Counted from the first letter of the stretch, positions 41,401 to 53,796 are shown. The stretch: DNA of 64,000 nucleotides from Dichetophora obliterata (GCA_963920525.1 OY986436.1:78337630-78401629), one strand, 5' to 3'. Made by a program: numbers and translations. Notes: generated from the letters alone by a model not told the origin.

Positions 41401-44400
41401 TAATATTATTTTTTGCGCAGTATCTCGCTGCGATATATGTATAGGATTCTTTATTAAATATCTAAAGACAGCCCCATGTTTGCGCTTTGACTTACCACCG
41501 TCTTAAAGATATTGAGCTAACATTTACATATTTCTAAGTTTTTTTAAGAGCTTCTTTTATTTTTTTTTTGGCGGATTGCATGAATCGGAAAAAGTTTTAC
41601 AATTCAGCATAAAATTTAACACATCTACTACGAATGTGTTCAATCAAAGAAAAATATTTTTATTTTATAAGTATATACAATACATACATATATTATTCAT
41701 ACTTTAAAAATATTGACTATGTAAAATATTATTGACAATTCTGTAAGAACTTCTTAAAACACAAAATTCGTAAAAATAACACTCTTGGTCAATTTTAAAA
41801 CATTTTTTTAGTGTAGGTGAACACCCAGAACTGTTTATTTTGAAATGTTTCGACGAGTGTTTAATAAAAGAAAACAACAGCACTCTCTATGCTGTGCTCC
41901 GCACTCAACCTTAGACAACACGAGTGCGCAAATAAAAAAGAGCTACAAGTTCAAATTTACTGGGTATCCACGACAGGCGCGAAATGAACGAAAACATTTA
42001 ACCGTTTTGCATAATAAGGTTTTAAGGCAAGGTGTTGTTCTCTGAATGAGCTTCAGCATGACTGACACTTTGTTTCGTCAATAATTAAGATTAAGTGTTT
42101 TTGTAATGAGCTAATGTTAATTAAAACTTCAAGTGAATTATTGAGTTCAAAGGACCAGATTGTGCCTCGCACAACATTGAAAATAATGACCCCTTAAAAT
42201 CAATCTGTTGGTATAAACAAGACATAGAATATTGTTTTGACAAAATTTTTGTTTCTTTTATTCATTCGCCGCGACTCAAAATAAGGTTTGTAACTTTGAT
42301 TGATTCGGTTTAGGGTAAGAGGAATACAAAAAGGTAGCTCAAAGAAGGTCTTTATAGAAATGTCTCATACACTTGAACTGCGTTATATCCATTTTTAAAA
42401 CAATAAACATTTTTTTTAGTAAACTCAAATTAGGTATAGCTTTTTTTAAATACATTTTTAATATTTTTTTAAAATTTTTTAAGAATTTTAAGTTAATTCG
42501 AAACAAATCATAAGATTATTTTAAACGGTCAGTATTGGTAGTGGAAACCTTTGTTAACTTGTCATATAATTTTGATGAATGATTTTTTGGCAAGAAAAGT
42601 AAAAAAAAAACCAAATACATAAAAAAATATCAATGAATTACATTAATAAAAATTAATCTGATCACTGTTACAGAGTTTGTAATGGTTCCTTTTGGGAATC
42701 GTTGCACTGAATCAACAACACGTCGAGCTTGTTTCAGCGGTCAGCACGTACTGGCGGTTCGGCTAGAACTCGTCGGATGGGGAGGGGTTTTTGGCTGAAC
42801 AAAACTTGACAAACCACACAAGAAGAAATTTACGTGCTTAGAGAAAAAAACTTATAGCAAAAGACTGAAGAGAAAGGTAAACGAAGACAGACGAACAGTG
42901 AACAAACAGCAAAAAAAAATTAGAGAGTGAGAGAGAGAAATAGCTTTTCCCTTTTGTAATTTGTTTCGGTGACATCGGCTTAACTGAGATACAGGGGATC
43001 AGATGTTATGATCCTCCATGCCCTGTAACCCAACCTTGTTAACAAAATAATTCCAAAAAAAAATTGTATTAAGTTAACCCAACAATAATTTTGGACTTGG
43101 TCAACAGGCACCTATTTTAAAAGAAATCAAAACATTTTATAATTTAACACGCATTAAGTTTATTTATTCAATTTTTCATTATAGCGTAAGTAACTTTAAA
43201 GAAGAAAAATTTATAAATTAACATTTGAAAATGTATGGCAACCCTGCCTTATTTGACCTAGTTTTACTTTTAAACTAATGAGAGAGCAAAAAGAATCGGA
43301 GATCAATTAAAACTTACAACAAAAAAAAACTTTTAAAGAAAAGTACCATTGCGAGTAACATTAGTGGAATGTTATGAAATTGGAATTCAATTGAGCATAT
43401 TAAAAAAAAAAAAAAGTATCTTTCTATGTTAACATAATAGCGGCATATTTTGTTTTAATATTCTTAGTTGTTTTTTTTTTATAAGAACTTACATGATATA
43501 ACTGCAGCAGTGCGTCGTTGAGCTCAGCGGCGATCACTAGAGTTGTTGTTGTGGTAAAAAGGTAGTTTATGTTTTAGTAGTAGAATTGTTTAGTGATTTA
43601 ATGTATGCATGAGTAAGATATGCTGATCATGTTAGCAAACATATTTTACTCCACTATTTAAGGTTTTATTTTAATTTTAAGAAACAAAAATAATTTATGA
43701 TAGATGTAGAAAATTAAATTAAATTAAAATTTTAGTTTTAGGTAATTCAAATCCATAATTTTGGTTGACGTTAAACTTATTTTATAGTGCAATGAACGAA
43801 TTAGAAATTTACTGCCAAATTTATGATGAATTTTAGTTTTGATAAAAAAAATATAATTATTTAAATATTTAAAGTTTTGTTTTCTTTCTCCGCATTTTTT
43901 TAAGTCTTTTAAAAGTAAACTAAGCTTACAATTATTTTACTTATTATTTCATAAGGTATTTCTTCTTTTTAAATTAGTTTAATTAAAAGGTTAGCTTAAG
44001 ATAGCAATTAAGTTTTAGTTTTAAGTTAAGTTAGTTAGAAGAAACTAGAAGTAAATGAAGCAGCTTAAGTAGCTTCAGTAATATTGAAAGTATTATTGAC
44101 AGTTTTATTGAAACTGCAATAATTCTTTTAGTTGCTGTACTAACTTAAGGTTATTTTATATGTTAAATTTGTTGTTTAGTTTTGAGGCAAACTAGATTTT
44201 AAGCTTAGTTTCGTATTTATACAATTTTTAGCTTTAGATTAATTGATTATTATTTGTTTTTTTTTTTTTTTTTGTGTTTTTTCAGTGAAAAGTCTTTGGG
44301 TCTTTGGTTAACCTTGGGTTTCTGGTCAACCTTGAGTTGACCTTCACAAAAAAAATGTACTTGCGCCTGATGAATATTAATTGTATGTTTATTCGAATTA

Positions 44401-45150
44401 TGATCCTTGCTGAAAATCCTTGCGTTTTTAATTGGACGCAGTGTTGGTTTAATATGATGTTTAAGGGAATGGTGCACAAAGCTTAAAGCTGGAGTAAGTG
44501 GGGCCTCTGTGATCGAGGTCACAGGCGCATCAACCATGTGTTGGATGACCGATCCTATTTCATAGGAAAAAAAAACTTTGCATTGAACTAAATGCCTTTA
44601 ACTATTTTAAATGTGGTTGGACTCACCAAATCCTTCAAACGTTTTCGAAAAATAGGTAAATTGTATTGTATTGCACTGTACCAATGGTATAAGCTAGCAA
44701 TGACTTGTTATAACCCTTTATAAATTGCTTCACAATGCTTCTTGCAGCTTAACTTTTCTTTAAATGACTGATCTCAAGTTCGGTATACTAATTTTAGGTA
44801 GAGAAATCATAAGCTGAGCTAGAACGGTACCGTGAGAGAAGTTAGTCTCGAACCGGTAGAACAGCTTTAGAGTTAAAGATTGCCGAAAAATTGCCAGGAG
44901 TGGGCAAGAAAAATACTGCGTGCCAGCATGTTTGCACAAACATGTTTGTCATGATGCAACTTAATATAAACATATTGCCAAGTATTCGCTAACCGTCACA
45001 AGTTCTATTATATTGTTATTTGTAGAAGTAAGAACTGACATGGGTCCTCCACCTATGACATACATGCGTCACTTGTCTTCTGCAATGTTTTTCTTTCCGG
45101 TTTTTCAATTGTGTATTTTGTTTTAAGAGTTTCAGCAGCTCTAAATTAGT
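41401..45150. other. AT-rich intergenic DNA, no supported gene
   Basis: Contains poly(A)/poly(T) runs, a gagagtgagagag purine run at 42925-42940, and tta/gtt-rich low complexity at 43980-44110. Frames at 41845-42045 and 44250-44537 have no domain; the latter is Lys-rich at a poly-T run. Confidence 0.45.
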
Positions 45151-45157
45151 TTATTAT

Positions 45158-45267
45158 TGAAATAAAGAAAGAAAGGTTAAAGCATAGAACCATAGCCCAG
45201 CCAGGATTCGAGCCCGGGACCCCTGAGTGACAGTCAATCGTTCTGCCACATACTATTGAGGCTGACA
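45158..45267 (-). mobile_element. tRNA-derived SINE (head region), family member 2
   Basis: On the minus strand 45266-45191 has a B-box-like GGCTCGAATCC and a decayed A-box region, followed by GGCTATGGTTCT and a T-rich/A-rich tail. It aligns with the SINE near 7060-7172 in the B-box and downstream segment, so both belong to one family. The cloverleaf is degenerate. Confidence 0.6.
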
Positions 45268-45356
45268 AAAAAAGGTGATGGTAAGTTGTACATATTAAAT
45301 TTTATGGGCTATAAAATATCAAAATATTATTAATATATGATTAGGTAAAGACCCAA

Positions 45357-45625
45357 CTATGAGGAAAACAAGCGATATTCAGGACCGCGAATCTGTTGAT
45401 CTAAGTAAACCTTCAAAGTACAGAAAATGTAACGATTCTTGTGAAGAGGATGCATGCTTTGTGCCTGGCAAAGAAAAAATGATGTTGCTAGTTTGAATAG
45501 AGTCAGTGAAGAGACAGAAGATGCAACTAACATTGAATTTGATTTGGCCAAAATGGGGAAAATTTTAATAAACATGTTAAAATCTACTAACATTCGGAAT
45601 GACAAGCATGGCTCTCGCAGGTAAT
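45357..45625 (+). other. Possible coding remnant, unidentified
   Basis: Plus-strand text RKTSDIQDRESVDLSKPSKY, NDSCEEDACFVPGK and, after a one-base shift near 45475, ASLNRVSEETEDATNIEFDL and AKMGKILINMLKSTN reads like protein (acidic, balanced). It ends at a gt-like site near 45620. I do not recognise it. It may be an exon of a transposon or host gene. Confidence 0.3.
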
Positions 45626-45761
45626 AGAATAGTTTATTTTTGATAATTTTTTCCCCCGATTTTAAACAAAAAAAAAAGGCGAGTTTTGAAAATTTATTTT
45701 TAGAAATCCGCCATTTTGTTAAATTTTAATAAACGTTTAATAAATGTCAAAATAAATGATT

Positions 45762-46120
45762 AGCCATACTTTAAGTACTGCAATGCAGCTGCTTCGATTG
45801 TCACATAAAAATCTACTGAATGAGATTTTTGTTTATCTAATTAGCTACAACGTAACGTGACGTATAAGCCTTTTGAATTTTGATTTTTACGTTACGTCGG
45901 CTGTTAGTAAAGTTGCTAGCTCTATTTGTTGGCTGAAGAGCCCAGCGTATCTCATTTCTCAGTTTTTGAATAATATTTCCTCTTCCATAGCTTTTTGTAT
46001 ATTTAAACATAAATAAAAAATCTGGTTTTTTAACATTAGTGCGTTCGCTATATAAGCATAATAAAAAAAAAGTTCGTAATATGTTGCGTCACGTGAAGCG
46101 ACGTTACGTTAAGTATGGCT
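45762..46120. mobile_element. MITE candidate with AGCCATACTT ends
   Basis: The inverted ends AGCCATACTT lie at 45762-45771 and, complemented, at 46111-46120. Inside, acgttacgtc/taacgtgacg strings occur in both orientations. No clear target duplication, so the class is open. Confidence 0.5.
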
Positions 46121-46960
46121 GGTTACTCAGTAGGGTGTTCCAAAAAGATATTTTTTTTTAATTTTGACAGATGTTCGCGGCTTTAATATTTCCGCTTGAC
46201 CTTAGAAACACCCTTTAAAGCGCATCGCAATTGGTAAAGGTTTAGAGGTAGCGAATTAATTTTCTCATTTTCCTGTACGATTTGTATACGTTTTGCTGGT
46301 AAATTGAATATAGAGCCATTATCTTTTAAGCAAAATGGTTAAAAAAATATTCCCTTCAAATTTTGTTTGTTATGACATATCCAAATTTTATTTTCATCTG
46401 ATTATTATTTCATCTGTGGCTCACTTCTTAGAGCTACCTATATAAATTAATGCTTTTGCTTAGAATTATTTCATTAAAAATCAATATCTCTTAGAGTACT
46501 TAATTTTCATTATTGTTGTTGGTCTTAAATTTCAGATAATGATAGTTGGAATGCACAATGAAGAAAAACTTCATAGGGTTGTTGTATGCTTTTGGATTAA
46601 AAGCTAAAACAAGTAGTTTTTTGTATTTCTTTTTTTATTTTTTAATCGTTTTGGGCAATCAGATAAACTAAATATAAGGATTTATATAAACCATATAAAA
46701 AAGTGGAAGTCCTGAGCTTAAATTTGAGCTTAATTTCTGGACTGTAAGGGTTTTAATGATCATTAAAGGACATGAGAAAGTAGACATTTTGCTGATTTTT
46801 TTTTTAATATGTTATATATAATTCCTTAAATAGGATTGCATTTGGTTTTAACTGACAGTTGACAAAATGATTGGTGCAGCCAATAATTTTTCATTGTTAT
46901 TATTTTCTATGAATTTATTCCAGTTAAATATACAAATAAAGATTATAAATGAAACGAACC
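46121..46960. other. AT-rich DNA, nothing recognised
   Basis: No gene or repeat supported. Confidence 0.45.
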
Positions 46961-46967
46961 GTATAAA

Positions 46968-47330
46968 CTAATTGCTTAACAAAGCAGCTTTGTTACAGCT
47001 TGGATACTGCTTTCTGTGCGACGCTACCACTTGTAACAAACATTGCTTCTGCTCTTCATCATTAGTTAGGCTTTGGTTGTATTTTTCTATTAATGCGACA
47101 GCGCGTTCTGCTGTGTCGTTGACAACTTTAAGAGTTTTTAGCATTGACAAGCAATTCTGGTACGATTTGTCGCTTGTCCAGAGTTTAAGGTGCTTTTGTA
47201 AAAAATCGTTCGGTAATTTTTATTGTGTGAATAGGGCCAAATACTCTTTTGTTACAGAATCACTTATGTCTTGAATGTGTATTATGTTCAGATTCGAACC
47301 GGAAGCACGTCGATAGTTCATATTAAACTT
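46968..47330 (-). pseudogene. Unclassified transposase-like protein, C-terminal fragment
   Basis: The minus-strand frame from about 47330 to 46968 has one internal stop (near 47222). It reads SDSVTKEYLALFTQ, LPNDFLQKHLKLW and VNDTAERAVALIEKYNQSLT, then DEEQKQCLLQVVASHRK and the stop. The VNDxAERxVxLI...DEEQKQxLLQVVxxHR block recurs at the end of uncharacterised proteins that are multi-copy in arthropod and cnidarian genomes, as I remember them. I do not know an accepted family name. The upstream part of the protein is absent. Confidence 0.5.
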
Positions 47331-47339
47331 GTAACGTGA

Positions 47340-47550
47340 CGTTACAATAATAATAATTACATATATAAACAGTTTCAATATTTATATATATATATGAGTA
47401 TTACTTTTGATTCTCACAACTGTACTTATTATCTACTACATACATAAATTTTTTAATATTTATACTATTTTTTCTCACAACTGTACTATCTATTATAAGT
47501 TTTATCTATTACAATAATAATATACACAAACTGTATTAGAATATTTATAT
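47340..47550. repeat. AT-rich simple-sequence region
   Basis: Runs of ta dinucleotides (tatatatatatga at 47385) and repeated cacaactgtacta..tctatt strings at about 47415 and 47473. Confidence 0.55.
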
Positions 47551-47879
47551 ATATTGCTGTTAATACGATTCTGTCAACTATACTATAAGTTATATATTTA
47601 CTTGATCACCACTGTAAGACAGCTGCAAAACAAGAAACCAGAAAGACAAACAACTAATAAGTACATATATACGCAACAACGAAACATATTAATCATATTA
47701 ATGACACAAAAACGACGGCGACCCATTCAACTAGCCCCCCACTAAGGAAATATAAGAGGAATCATATAATTCCTAACTAGTTTCTACACCGAAGTATATA
47801 TAAGGGTGACGTTGAGCCAGTACTAATCAGAATTCCGTCTAGGTAAGTGCTCAGTGTGTGTGCATTGCACCAGGCACGA

Positions 47880-48155
47880 GGTACGGATCAGTCTATGGTC
47901 ATTGAGCTTCAGCCTTAGCACACACAACAGCATTGCTGTATAATATTTTGGTTGCGCTGACAACTAGTCAGTGCAGACACATACTGGCTACGGTACGGAT
48001 CAGATTCTGATCATTGCTCCGCAGTCTTTTACTTAGGTTTTGTCTGGTTGGCTGCTGTACGGATCAGATCCTGATCATTGGGCCGCAGCACTGTGCTTAA
48101 AATCTATCTACCGGACTGTCGCACGGATCAGATTCTGATCATTGGGCCACAATCT
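47880..48155 (+). repeat. Four spaced copies of a palindromic cggatcag...ctgatc motif
   Basis: Each copy (about 47882, 47992, 48057, 48121) contains acggatcag followed by a complementary ctgatcatt(g); the first is degenerate. They lie downstream of the putative TATA box, so they may be in transcribed LTR/leader sequence. Confidence 0.65.
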
Positions 48156-48199
48156 TTATACCCATCGTTTTATTTATATATATATTTATATATTTATAA

Positions 48200-48777
48200 T
48201 CGAGGGCCAAGCCGAATATTCATGGCGCCAAGCTTATGCTGTGTATTTGGTGGGATCAGAAGGGTGTCGTGTACTATGAGCTGCTAAAACCTAACGAAAC
48301 CATCACTGGGGAACGCTACCAACAACAATTGATGCAATTGAGTCAAGCATTAAAGGTTAAACGGCCGGAATATGCCAAAAGACACGATAAAGTGGTTTTT
48401 CAACATGACAACGCACGGCCACATGTTGCAAGAACCGTCAAGGAAACGTTGGAGGCGCTGATTTGGATGTGCTACCCCACCCGCCTTATAGCCCAGACAT
48501 AGCCCCTTCCGACTACCACCTATTCAGATCGATGACGCATGGCTTGGCTGAGCAGCGCTTCACTTCTTACGAGGATACCAAAAAATGGGTCGATTCGTGG
48601 ATTGCCCCAAAAGACGAATCTTTCTTCCGGCGCGGAAGCCATATGCTGCCAGAAAGATGAGAAAATGTTGTAGCTAACGATGGACAATACTTTGAATAAT
48701 ATACATTGTACCGTTGTTTCTAAATAAATGCTCAAAAACCGAAAAAAAACCTTTAAAATTAATTCCCACCCCCAATA
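48200..48777 (+). mobile_element. 5'-truncated Mos1-like mariner
   Basis: Only the second half of a mariner is present. Transposase text begins abruptly at NIHGAKLMLCIWWDQKGVVY. The right end runs through an AT-rich 3' UTR to cccacccccaa at 48775 followed by TA. The left inverted repeat and N-terminal half are missing, so this is a deletion derivative embedded in LTR-like DNA. Confidence 0.75.
48206..48700 (+). pseudogene. Mos1-like mariner transposase, C-terminal half
   Basis: The catalytic domain reads LMLCIWWDQKGVVYYELL, GERYQQQLMQLSQALKVK and VVFQHDNARPHVARTVKET (second Asp). After a frameshift at about 48462 it continues with DVLPHPPYSPDIAPSDYHLF, where the last Asp is 34 residues after the previous one (DD34D, mariner). 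It goes on with HGLAEQRFTSYEDTKKWVDS to a stop at 48658-48660. The first catalytic Asp and the DNA-binding half are lost. Confidence 0.87.
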
Positions 48778-49152
48778 ATTGAGCCTTCCGTCAAGAACTC
48801 GCAGCATCAGAGAAACCAGTAAATCAAATACCGATTACCCGAAACCGACTACCTGATTCCGAATACTGGAAATATTTGCACCGAAGCGAGAATAAAATTA
48901 GAAAACAACCGACCGCTGACTAGCACCAGCTGACACTCTTAACCCTTTTACGGAGACCCAGACGCAACTGCAACTGACTGCACCAACACCTTGCGCTGTC
49001 GAAATATTATAATAATAAGCGATTGATAACTGTAAATAAAATTAAGCTTTAAATTGAAAACTGCGTCTTTTATTTAATCAAAGGTTTGTGGATCCTTTGA
49101 GCGATCCTGGAGCGGCTCAGCTAACCTCAGCCTTCTATAAAACCACTGTTAC

Positions 49153-49309
49153 AAACTATCGATTGAAAATGCATTTTTAATTTTGTTTCAACTGTAACAG
49201 TGTCGTCGAAAAATGCTAGAGCAACTTAATGTTGGGAGAGATACCATAAATGTTTTGCGAATTTTAAAGAGGCTGTTTCTGAGATGCTACTGTTTACTTT
49301 TTCAAATAG
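49153..49309. other. Short spacer, nothing recognised
   Basis: AT-rich sequence between the LTR-like element and the hAT element. Confidence 0.4.
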
Positions 49310-50014
49310 TTTTAATGCAGCGCTGGGCGCCCCATAGCTCACTGAGCGTTCTCTGAGCGTAACTTTTCACATTTACACAAAACTCGCAACAGAAGAGAAT
49401 ATAATTCAGTCGTTCACTGACGGTGATGCTTTGAAGAATTATGTCGGGAATTTTATGCACACTCTTAAAAAAACAAACTTTTTGGTTTTTAGATTCATAA
49501 TTCTTATACATATGTTTTTATTTTATTAAATTTTAATGGAATTCATACATATTGCCTAATAAGATTCTTTGCATTATTTTTTTCATATTTTTTGTATTCA
49601 TTAATTTTTTTATACTTAATTTTTTGAGGTTTTGATTATAATTTTAATGATTCGTATAAATTAGGATTTAATATTAAAACAAAACACCTAAAAAACAATG
49701 TTTGATTTTGAATCGCAATGCTATTTCTGTTAGCAGAGAATCTTTCTTGCGAAGCAGAACGTGTAATTTGCCACTGCAAGCAAGCTAATATAATTTATTT
49801 ACTTAGAAGAAAATGCTGGAGCAATAATGACATAGAAGAAATAGTGACCAATACCAATGACTTAAAATAAAAAAAAATATATTACAGTATGTGTGGAGGT
49901 ATAAACATACAAACTTGCAAATATAGATAATTGTGACTATATTCGATAGCACACCAATACTAGCAAGACAAAATAAAATGTGACGGTATTAGAATGCCCA
50001 GCGCTGTTTTAATT
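49310..50014. mobile_element. Non-autonomous hAT element (689 bp)
   Basis: Element 49318-50006 has 11-bp ends CAGCGCTGGGC and its complement. The flanks ttttaatg and ttttaatt (49310-49317, 50007-50014) match at 7 of 8 positions, consistent with an 8-bp hAT duplication. The CAGxGxTGGGC end is typical of hAT. No transposase. Confidence 0.78.
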
Positions 50015-50470
50015 CTTTTAACAGGTAAAAATCAAGAGATGGTGCTTCAATAGCATATGTAAGTGTGAACCATGATTTAAGATAAAAAAAGTATTATAAA
50101 AATGCATATGTCGCGAAGGACGCTTGCTTCGAAATCTGTAACTAAATATCGTGTTTCGCGCGAGTTCGGCCGACTAAATATAAATAATTTTTAGTCATTT
50201 TAAAGTTACAGTACGAGTCACGATATAAGGAAGAATATATTTTTCAAATAAAAACGTCAAATTTTGACAGTATCGGGTAATCACAAGCTCAGTCTAAAAA
50301 CTTATGAAACAACACAGCTTACGCAAAATAAATGTACCTTTCAACAACCAATTATATTAATTTTACCTCATTTTCAACAGCTGATATATTAATATTTACA
50401 TTTTTAAGATATTAAAAAAACCATCAAATGTCTCCTCATGTCTCTTAATGATCTTTAAACCCCTTCTAAC
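50015..50470. other. AT-rich DNA, nothing recognised
   Basis: A short imperfect inverted pair (gtaactaaatatcgtg...cacgatataag) surrounds 50140-50230. No gene. Confidence 0.35.
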
Positions 50471-50474
50471 TTTA

Positions 50475-50835
50475 TAGGGCCGATCCACCCATGCCAGTGG
50501 CACACCCCCTGGAACCCCCTGGCTGATTTTTTCATGTAAAGTGCCAAAAATGGTGATTTTTTAAATGTTTGTATGGGGAACCCACTGGCCAGATGCTAGA
50601 AATTAGATGCTTCTGAGAAAAGTTAGTGGGGGTCGGTCATACATTTGGACTCGATTGGGGCACTCTAAATGGGTCAAAGAGGGATTTTTCAAAATTTGAC
50701 CCTACGGGACAAATGTCAAAAGTTGGGCATTAGAATTCGTTTTAGAGGTATAGTTCCTCGGAAAAGTTTTTTATTTTGATCCCTAGAATACGATTTTCAC
50801 TAAGCAATGGGCGATTTTTAAATCGACCCGCCCTA
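50475..50835. mobile_element. MITE with TAGGGC ends (361 bp)
   Basis: The left end TAGGGCCGATCCACCC and the complemented right end TAGGGCGGGTCGATTT are related (10 of the first 12 bases). The interior is less AT-rich than its surroundings. No target duplication was resolved, so the superfamily is unknown (hAT-like ends). Confidence 0.55.
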
Positions 50836-52093
50836 GTGTGTATCCTATGGTATAGAATAAATATGTGTTTAATGTTGTCTAGTATCTAGCCTACGGTTGA
50901 AATTTGATCAACTGACTGTAATGAAGTGAGCAAAAATGAACACTAACGTAGCGTTTGTTAAGGCACTTTAGCGTAGATTTGAGAAAGCAGAACACTAAAT
51001 ATGCATAGTGCAGATGACAGCACTCGTTTGTCATTTTTGTCATCGTTTAAAAATGAAAACAATCCTTGTCATTCTGTAGCTTCACTGGAAGAACAGCTTA
51101 GTAAAAATATTTTCAACAGAGCTTATATCGCTCCCGAACTAACCTATTAAGGACTAAAGCTTATGAGCTGGTTCTATTACTAATCCCACCATTTTTAAAA
51201 AAATATACACACCCTTTTAATCAGCTTTTTGGGATCCCCCCACAAAAAAATCAATAAATTAAGAAAATTGCCGGTAATAGTTTATACACCACAATAAAAA
51301 TGGTGTTACCATAACACCAAATCGGTGCTACATAGTGTCCATCCGAATGGTGTTAATTTTTTTTATCCGTTTGTGTAGCCTTATTTGGATATATTTTAAT
51401 TATCATCAAATGGATTAATATTTTACACAGAAACGAAATATCAATAATAGGTTTATACATACTTTCTCATAAACATCAAATAGTGTTACTATATTGTAGA
51501 ACAATAGTGTTATTGTTTTTACACAAATATTGTATATATTTTACATGGAATTAAAATGTCCATATGGATATTTTCAAGCCTTAATTCTGTCCAAAATAAA
51601 AGACACTTAATATTTTTTATTTGTTTATTATTATATAGAAAGTTTAATTAAAAATATATTTTGGAACAATATAAATTTTATTATTATCTTGAAGAAGCAT
51701 TTCAAAATCACGATTACACAGTGAAAAATACAAAGAACACTATATCTATTAACAATTGCATTAAATATATGTGTATTTGTCATCCTTTTAATCTTTACTG
51801 TTTCACAAAATTAAAAGTTAATAAATAAAAACTTCAACAAAAAACATGTACTTGTACATGTACTTCCGAGAAAAAAAGAATCATGTTGAAATTTCTAAAG
51901 ATGCTTACACCGTAGAGTACAAAGAACACAGTATAGATTGATAACTAAATTTAATGCAAATGTAAAAAACATTTATTTTATTCACCTATCGGATAAATTA
52001 ACTACATAAAATGATAAAATATTATTATGTTTTTAGTGTTTTTTTCAATTCACACTGCATTATTATTTACGGTGTAGATGTTGTTACCCCTGA
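50836..52093. other. AT-rich DNA with small repeats
   Basis: Repeated tggtgtta/tagtgttac strings at 51300-51510, and a pair of direct repeats (tacaaagaacac.(c)tatatc/tatagat) at 51730 and 51920. No gene supported; the 70-codon frame at 52011-52223 overlaps the next element's end. Confidence 0.4.
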
Positions 52094-52680
52094 GGTGATG
52101 CTTAAGGCCGCTTTACATTATCCTACTGTGTGTTACGACAAGTCAAACTTTGCATGTGTGATAAAATGCGAGATGGTGTGTGATAGAATGACGGAAAACA
52201 AAGTATGTTCGAATCTGTTTTGATTTGGCATGTCGTACCACATTTTCATTTTTAGGCTTGTTTCTAATTTTATTACACATTCTATTCCACCAGAGATGCA
52301 TTTTACCATAAACTTACTTTGAATTTATTATTTAAAGGCCTGTTTCCAGCTCTCAAGTAAAGCTTATTTTCATACATAAAGGCCTGTTTCCAGCTCTCAA
52401 GTAAAGCTTATTTTCATACATAAATCTGAAAAGTAATCGAAAAGTAATTTTTCCTTGTCAAAATTACTTGAAAGAGAATCCAGCTCGTAAGAAAAATTTT
52501 CTGTTCTTACTACTTTTTTTTCATTGAAAAGTGACAACGGTAACACTGTGAATGTCAAGAAATATATGCAAGTTATATTATTACTTCAAGTAAAATTTTT
52601 GCAACCAACATTCAAAGGTAAATAATTTTATTGATATCATTGATTAATTGATTTAAAATTAATAAAAGAATATTTTAGAC

Positions 52681-52794
52681 ATGCACATGAACATTTCTAC
52701 GGAGGGAGAAGAAGAGGCAGTCAATTTTGAGGGGCAGATGTCTTCCGAGAAGCGGTCGAAAGCTGTCCGGAAGAAGCGGTCTGCCAACATGTAA
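52681..52794 (+). other. 37-codon mini-frame in MITE, copy 1
   Basis: ATG at 52681 opens MHMNISTEGEEEAVNFEG, then SSEKRSKAVRKKRSANM and a stop. The preceding aatattttag resembles a 3' splice site. The acidic-then-basic layout is unlike chance AT-rich frames. It may be a leftover exon of the parent transposase. A near-identical copy is in the second unit. Confidence 0.35.
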
Positions 52795-53329
52795 ACAAAA
52801 TGTAATAAAATGTAAACAAACGCTTTTCTCTATTACTTACCTTTGCAATTCAGCCATTACTCATTTAATGAATTATTTCAATATTTATAGCAACAAATTT
52901 ATTTCAATGTTTGATGAAAACAAATCAGCCTAAATTTTCAATACAAAGTGATACAATGCTGGAACTGTCAAAACTCTCGCCGTCAAAATTACTTGTCTAC
53001 TACTTTTTTACACTCAAGAAACTTAAGTAACTTTTTTCTGGAGTAATTACTTGAGAGCTGGATAGAGACCTTAAATCTGAAAAGTAATCGAAAAGTAATT
53101 TTTCCTTGTCAAAATTACTTGAAAGAGAATCCAGCTCGTAAGAAAAATTTTCTGTTCTTACTAATTTTTTTCATTGAAAAGTGACAACGGTAACACTGTG
53201 AATGTCAAGAAATATATGCAAGTTATATTATTACTTCAAGTAAAATTTTGGCAACCAACATTCAAGGTAAATAATTTTATTGATATCATTGATTAATTGA
53301 TTTAAAATTAATAAAAGAATATTTTAGAC

Positions 53330-53443
53330 ATGCACATGAACATTTCTACGGAGGGAGAAGAAGAGGCAGTCAATTTTGAGGGGCAGATATCTTCCGAGAA
53401 GCGGTCGAAAGCTGTCCGGAAGAAGCGGTCTGCCAACATGTAA
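53330..53443 (+). other. 37-codon mini-frame in MITE, copy 2
   Basis: Same as the frame at 52681-52794 with one visible amino-acid change (Met to Ile in the EGQM segment). It keeps the same tag-atg context. Confidence 0.35.
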
Positions 53444-53796
53444 ACAAAATGTAATAAAATGTAAACAAACGCTCTTCTCTATTACTTACCTTTGCAATTC
53501 AGCCATTACTCATTTAATGAATTATTTCAATATTTATTGCAACAAATTTATTTCAATGTTTGATGAAAACAAATCAGCCTAAATTTTCAATACAAAGTGA
53601 TACAATGCTGGAACTGTCAAAACTCTCGCCGTCAAAATTACTTGTCTACTACTTTTTTACTCTCAAGAAACTTAAGTAACTTTTTTCTTGAGTAATTACT
53701 TGAGAGCTGGATAGAGACCTTAAAAGGGAAACATTTTAAACTCGTAGTGTATTTTTAAATGGAAGCGATTGTACAGCTTATAGCGAAAATAGAATG

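Larger units (their letters stand above)
47559..49152 (+). mobile_element. Probable solo LTR carrying a mariner fragment
   Basis: TGTTA at 47559 and ...TGTTACA at 49152 are plausible LTR ends. Between them are a TATATAAGGG promoter-like box (47797) and an AATAAA signal (about 49036). Four copies of a (g)tacggatcagattctgatcattg repeat lie at 47882, 47992, 48057 and 48121. About 1.0 kb remains when the mariner at 48200-48775 is removed. No internal coding region adjoins either end, and a target duplication was not seen. Confidence 0.5.
52335..53724. mobile_element. Tandemly duplicated MITE with CAGCTCTCAAGTAA ends
   Basis: A 44-bp end segment (aggcctgtttccagctctca...) is repeated twice at 52336-52423. 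A unit of about 650 bp then occurs twice (about 52424-53072 and 53074-53724) at very high identity. Each unit ends with the complement, ttacttgagagctgga.agagacctta. The array looks like unequal exchange or rolling insertion of one inverted-end element. Confidence 0.75.

Noticed and set aside
44250..44537. Minus-strand Lys-rich 95-codon frame
   Set aside because: Its Lys-rich end is a poly-T run on the plus strand; no domain or gene context.
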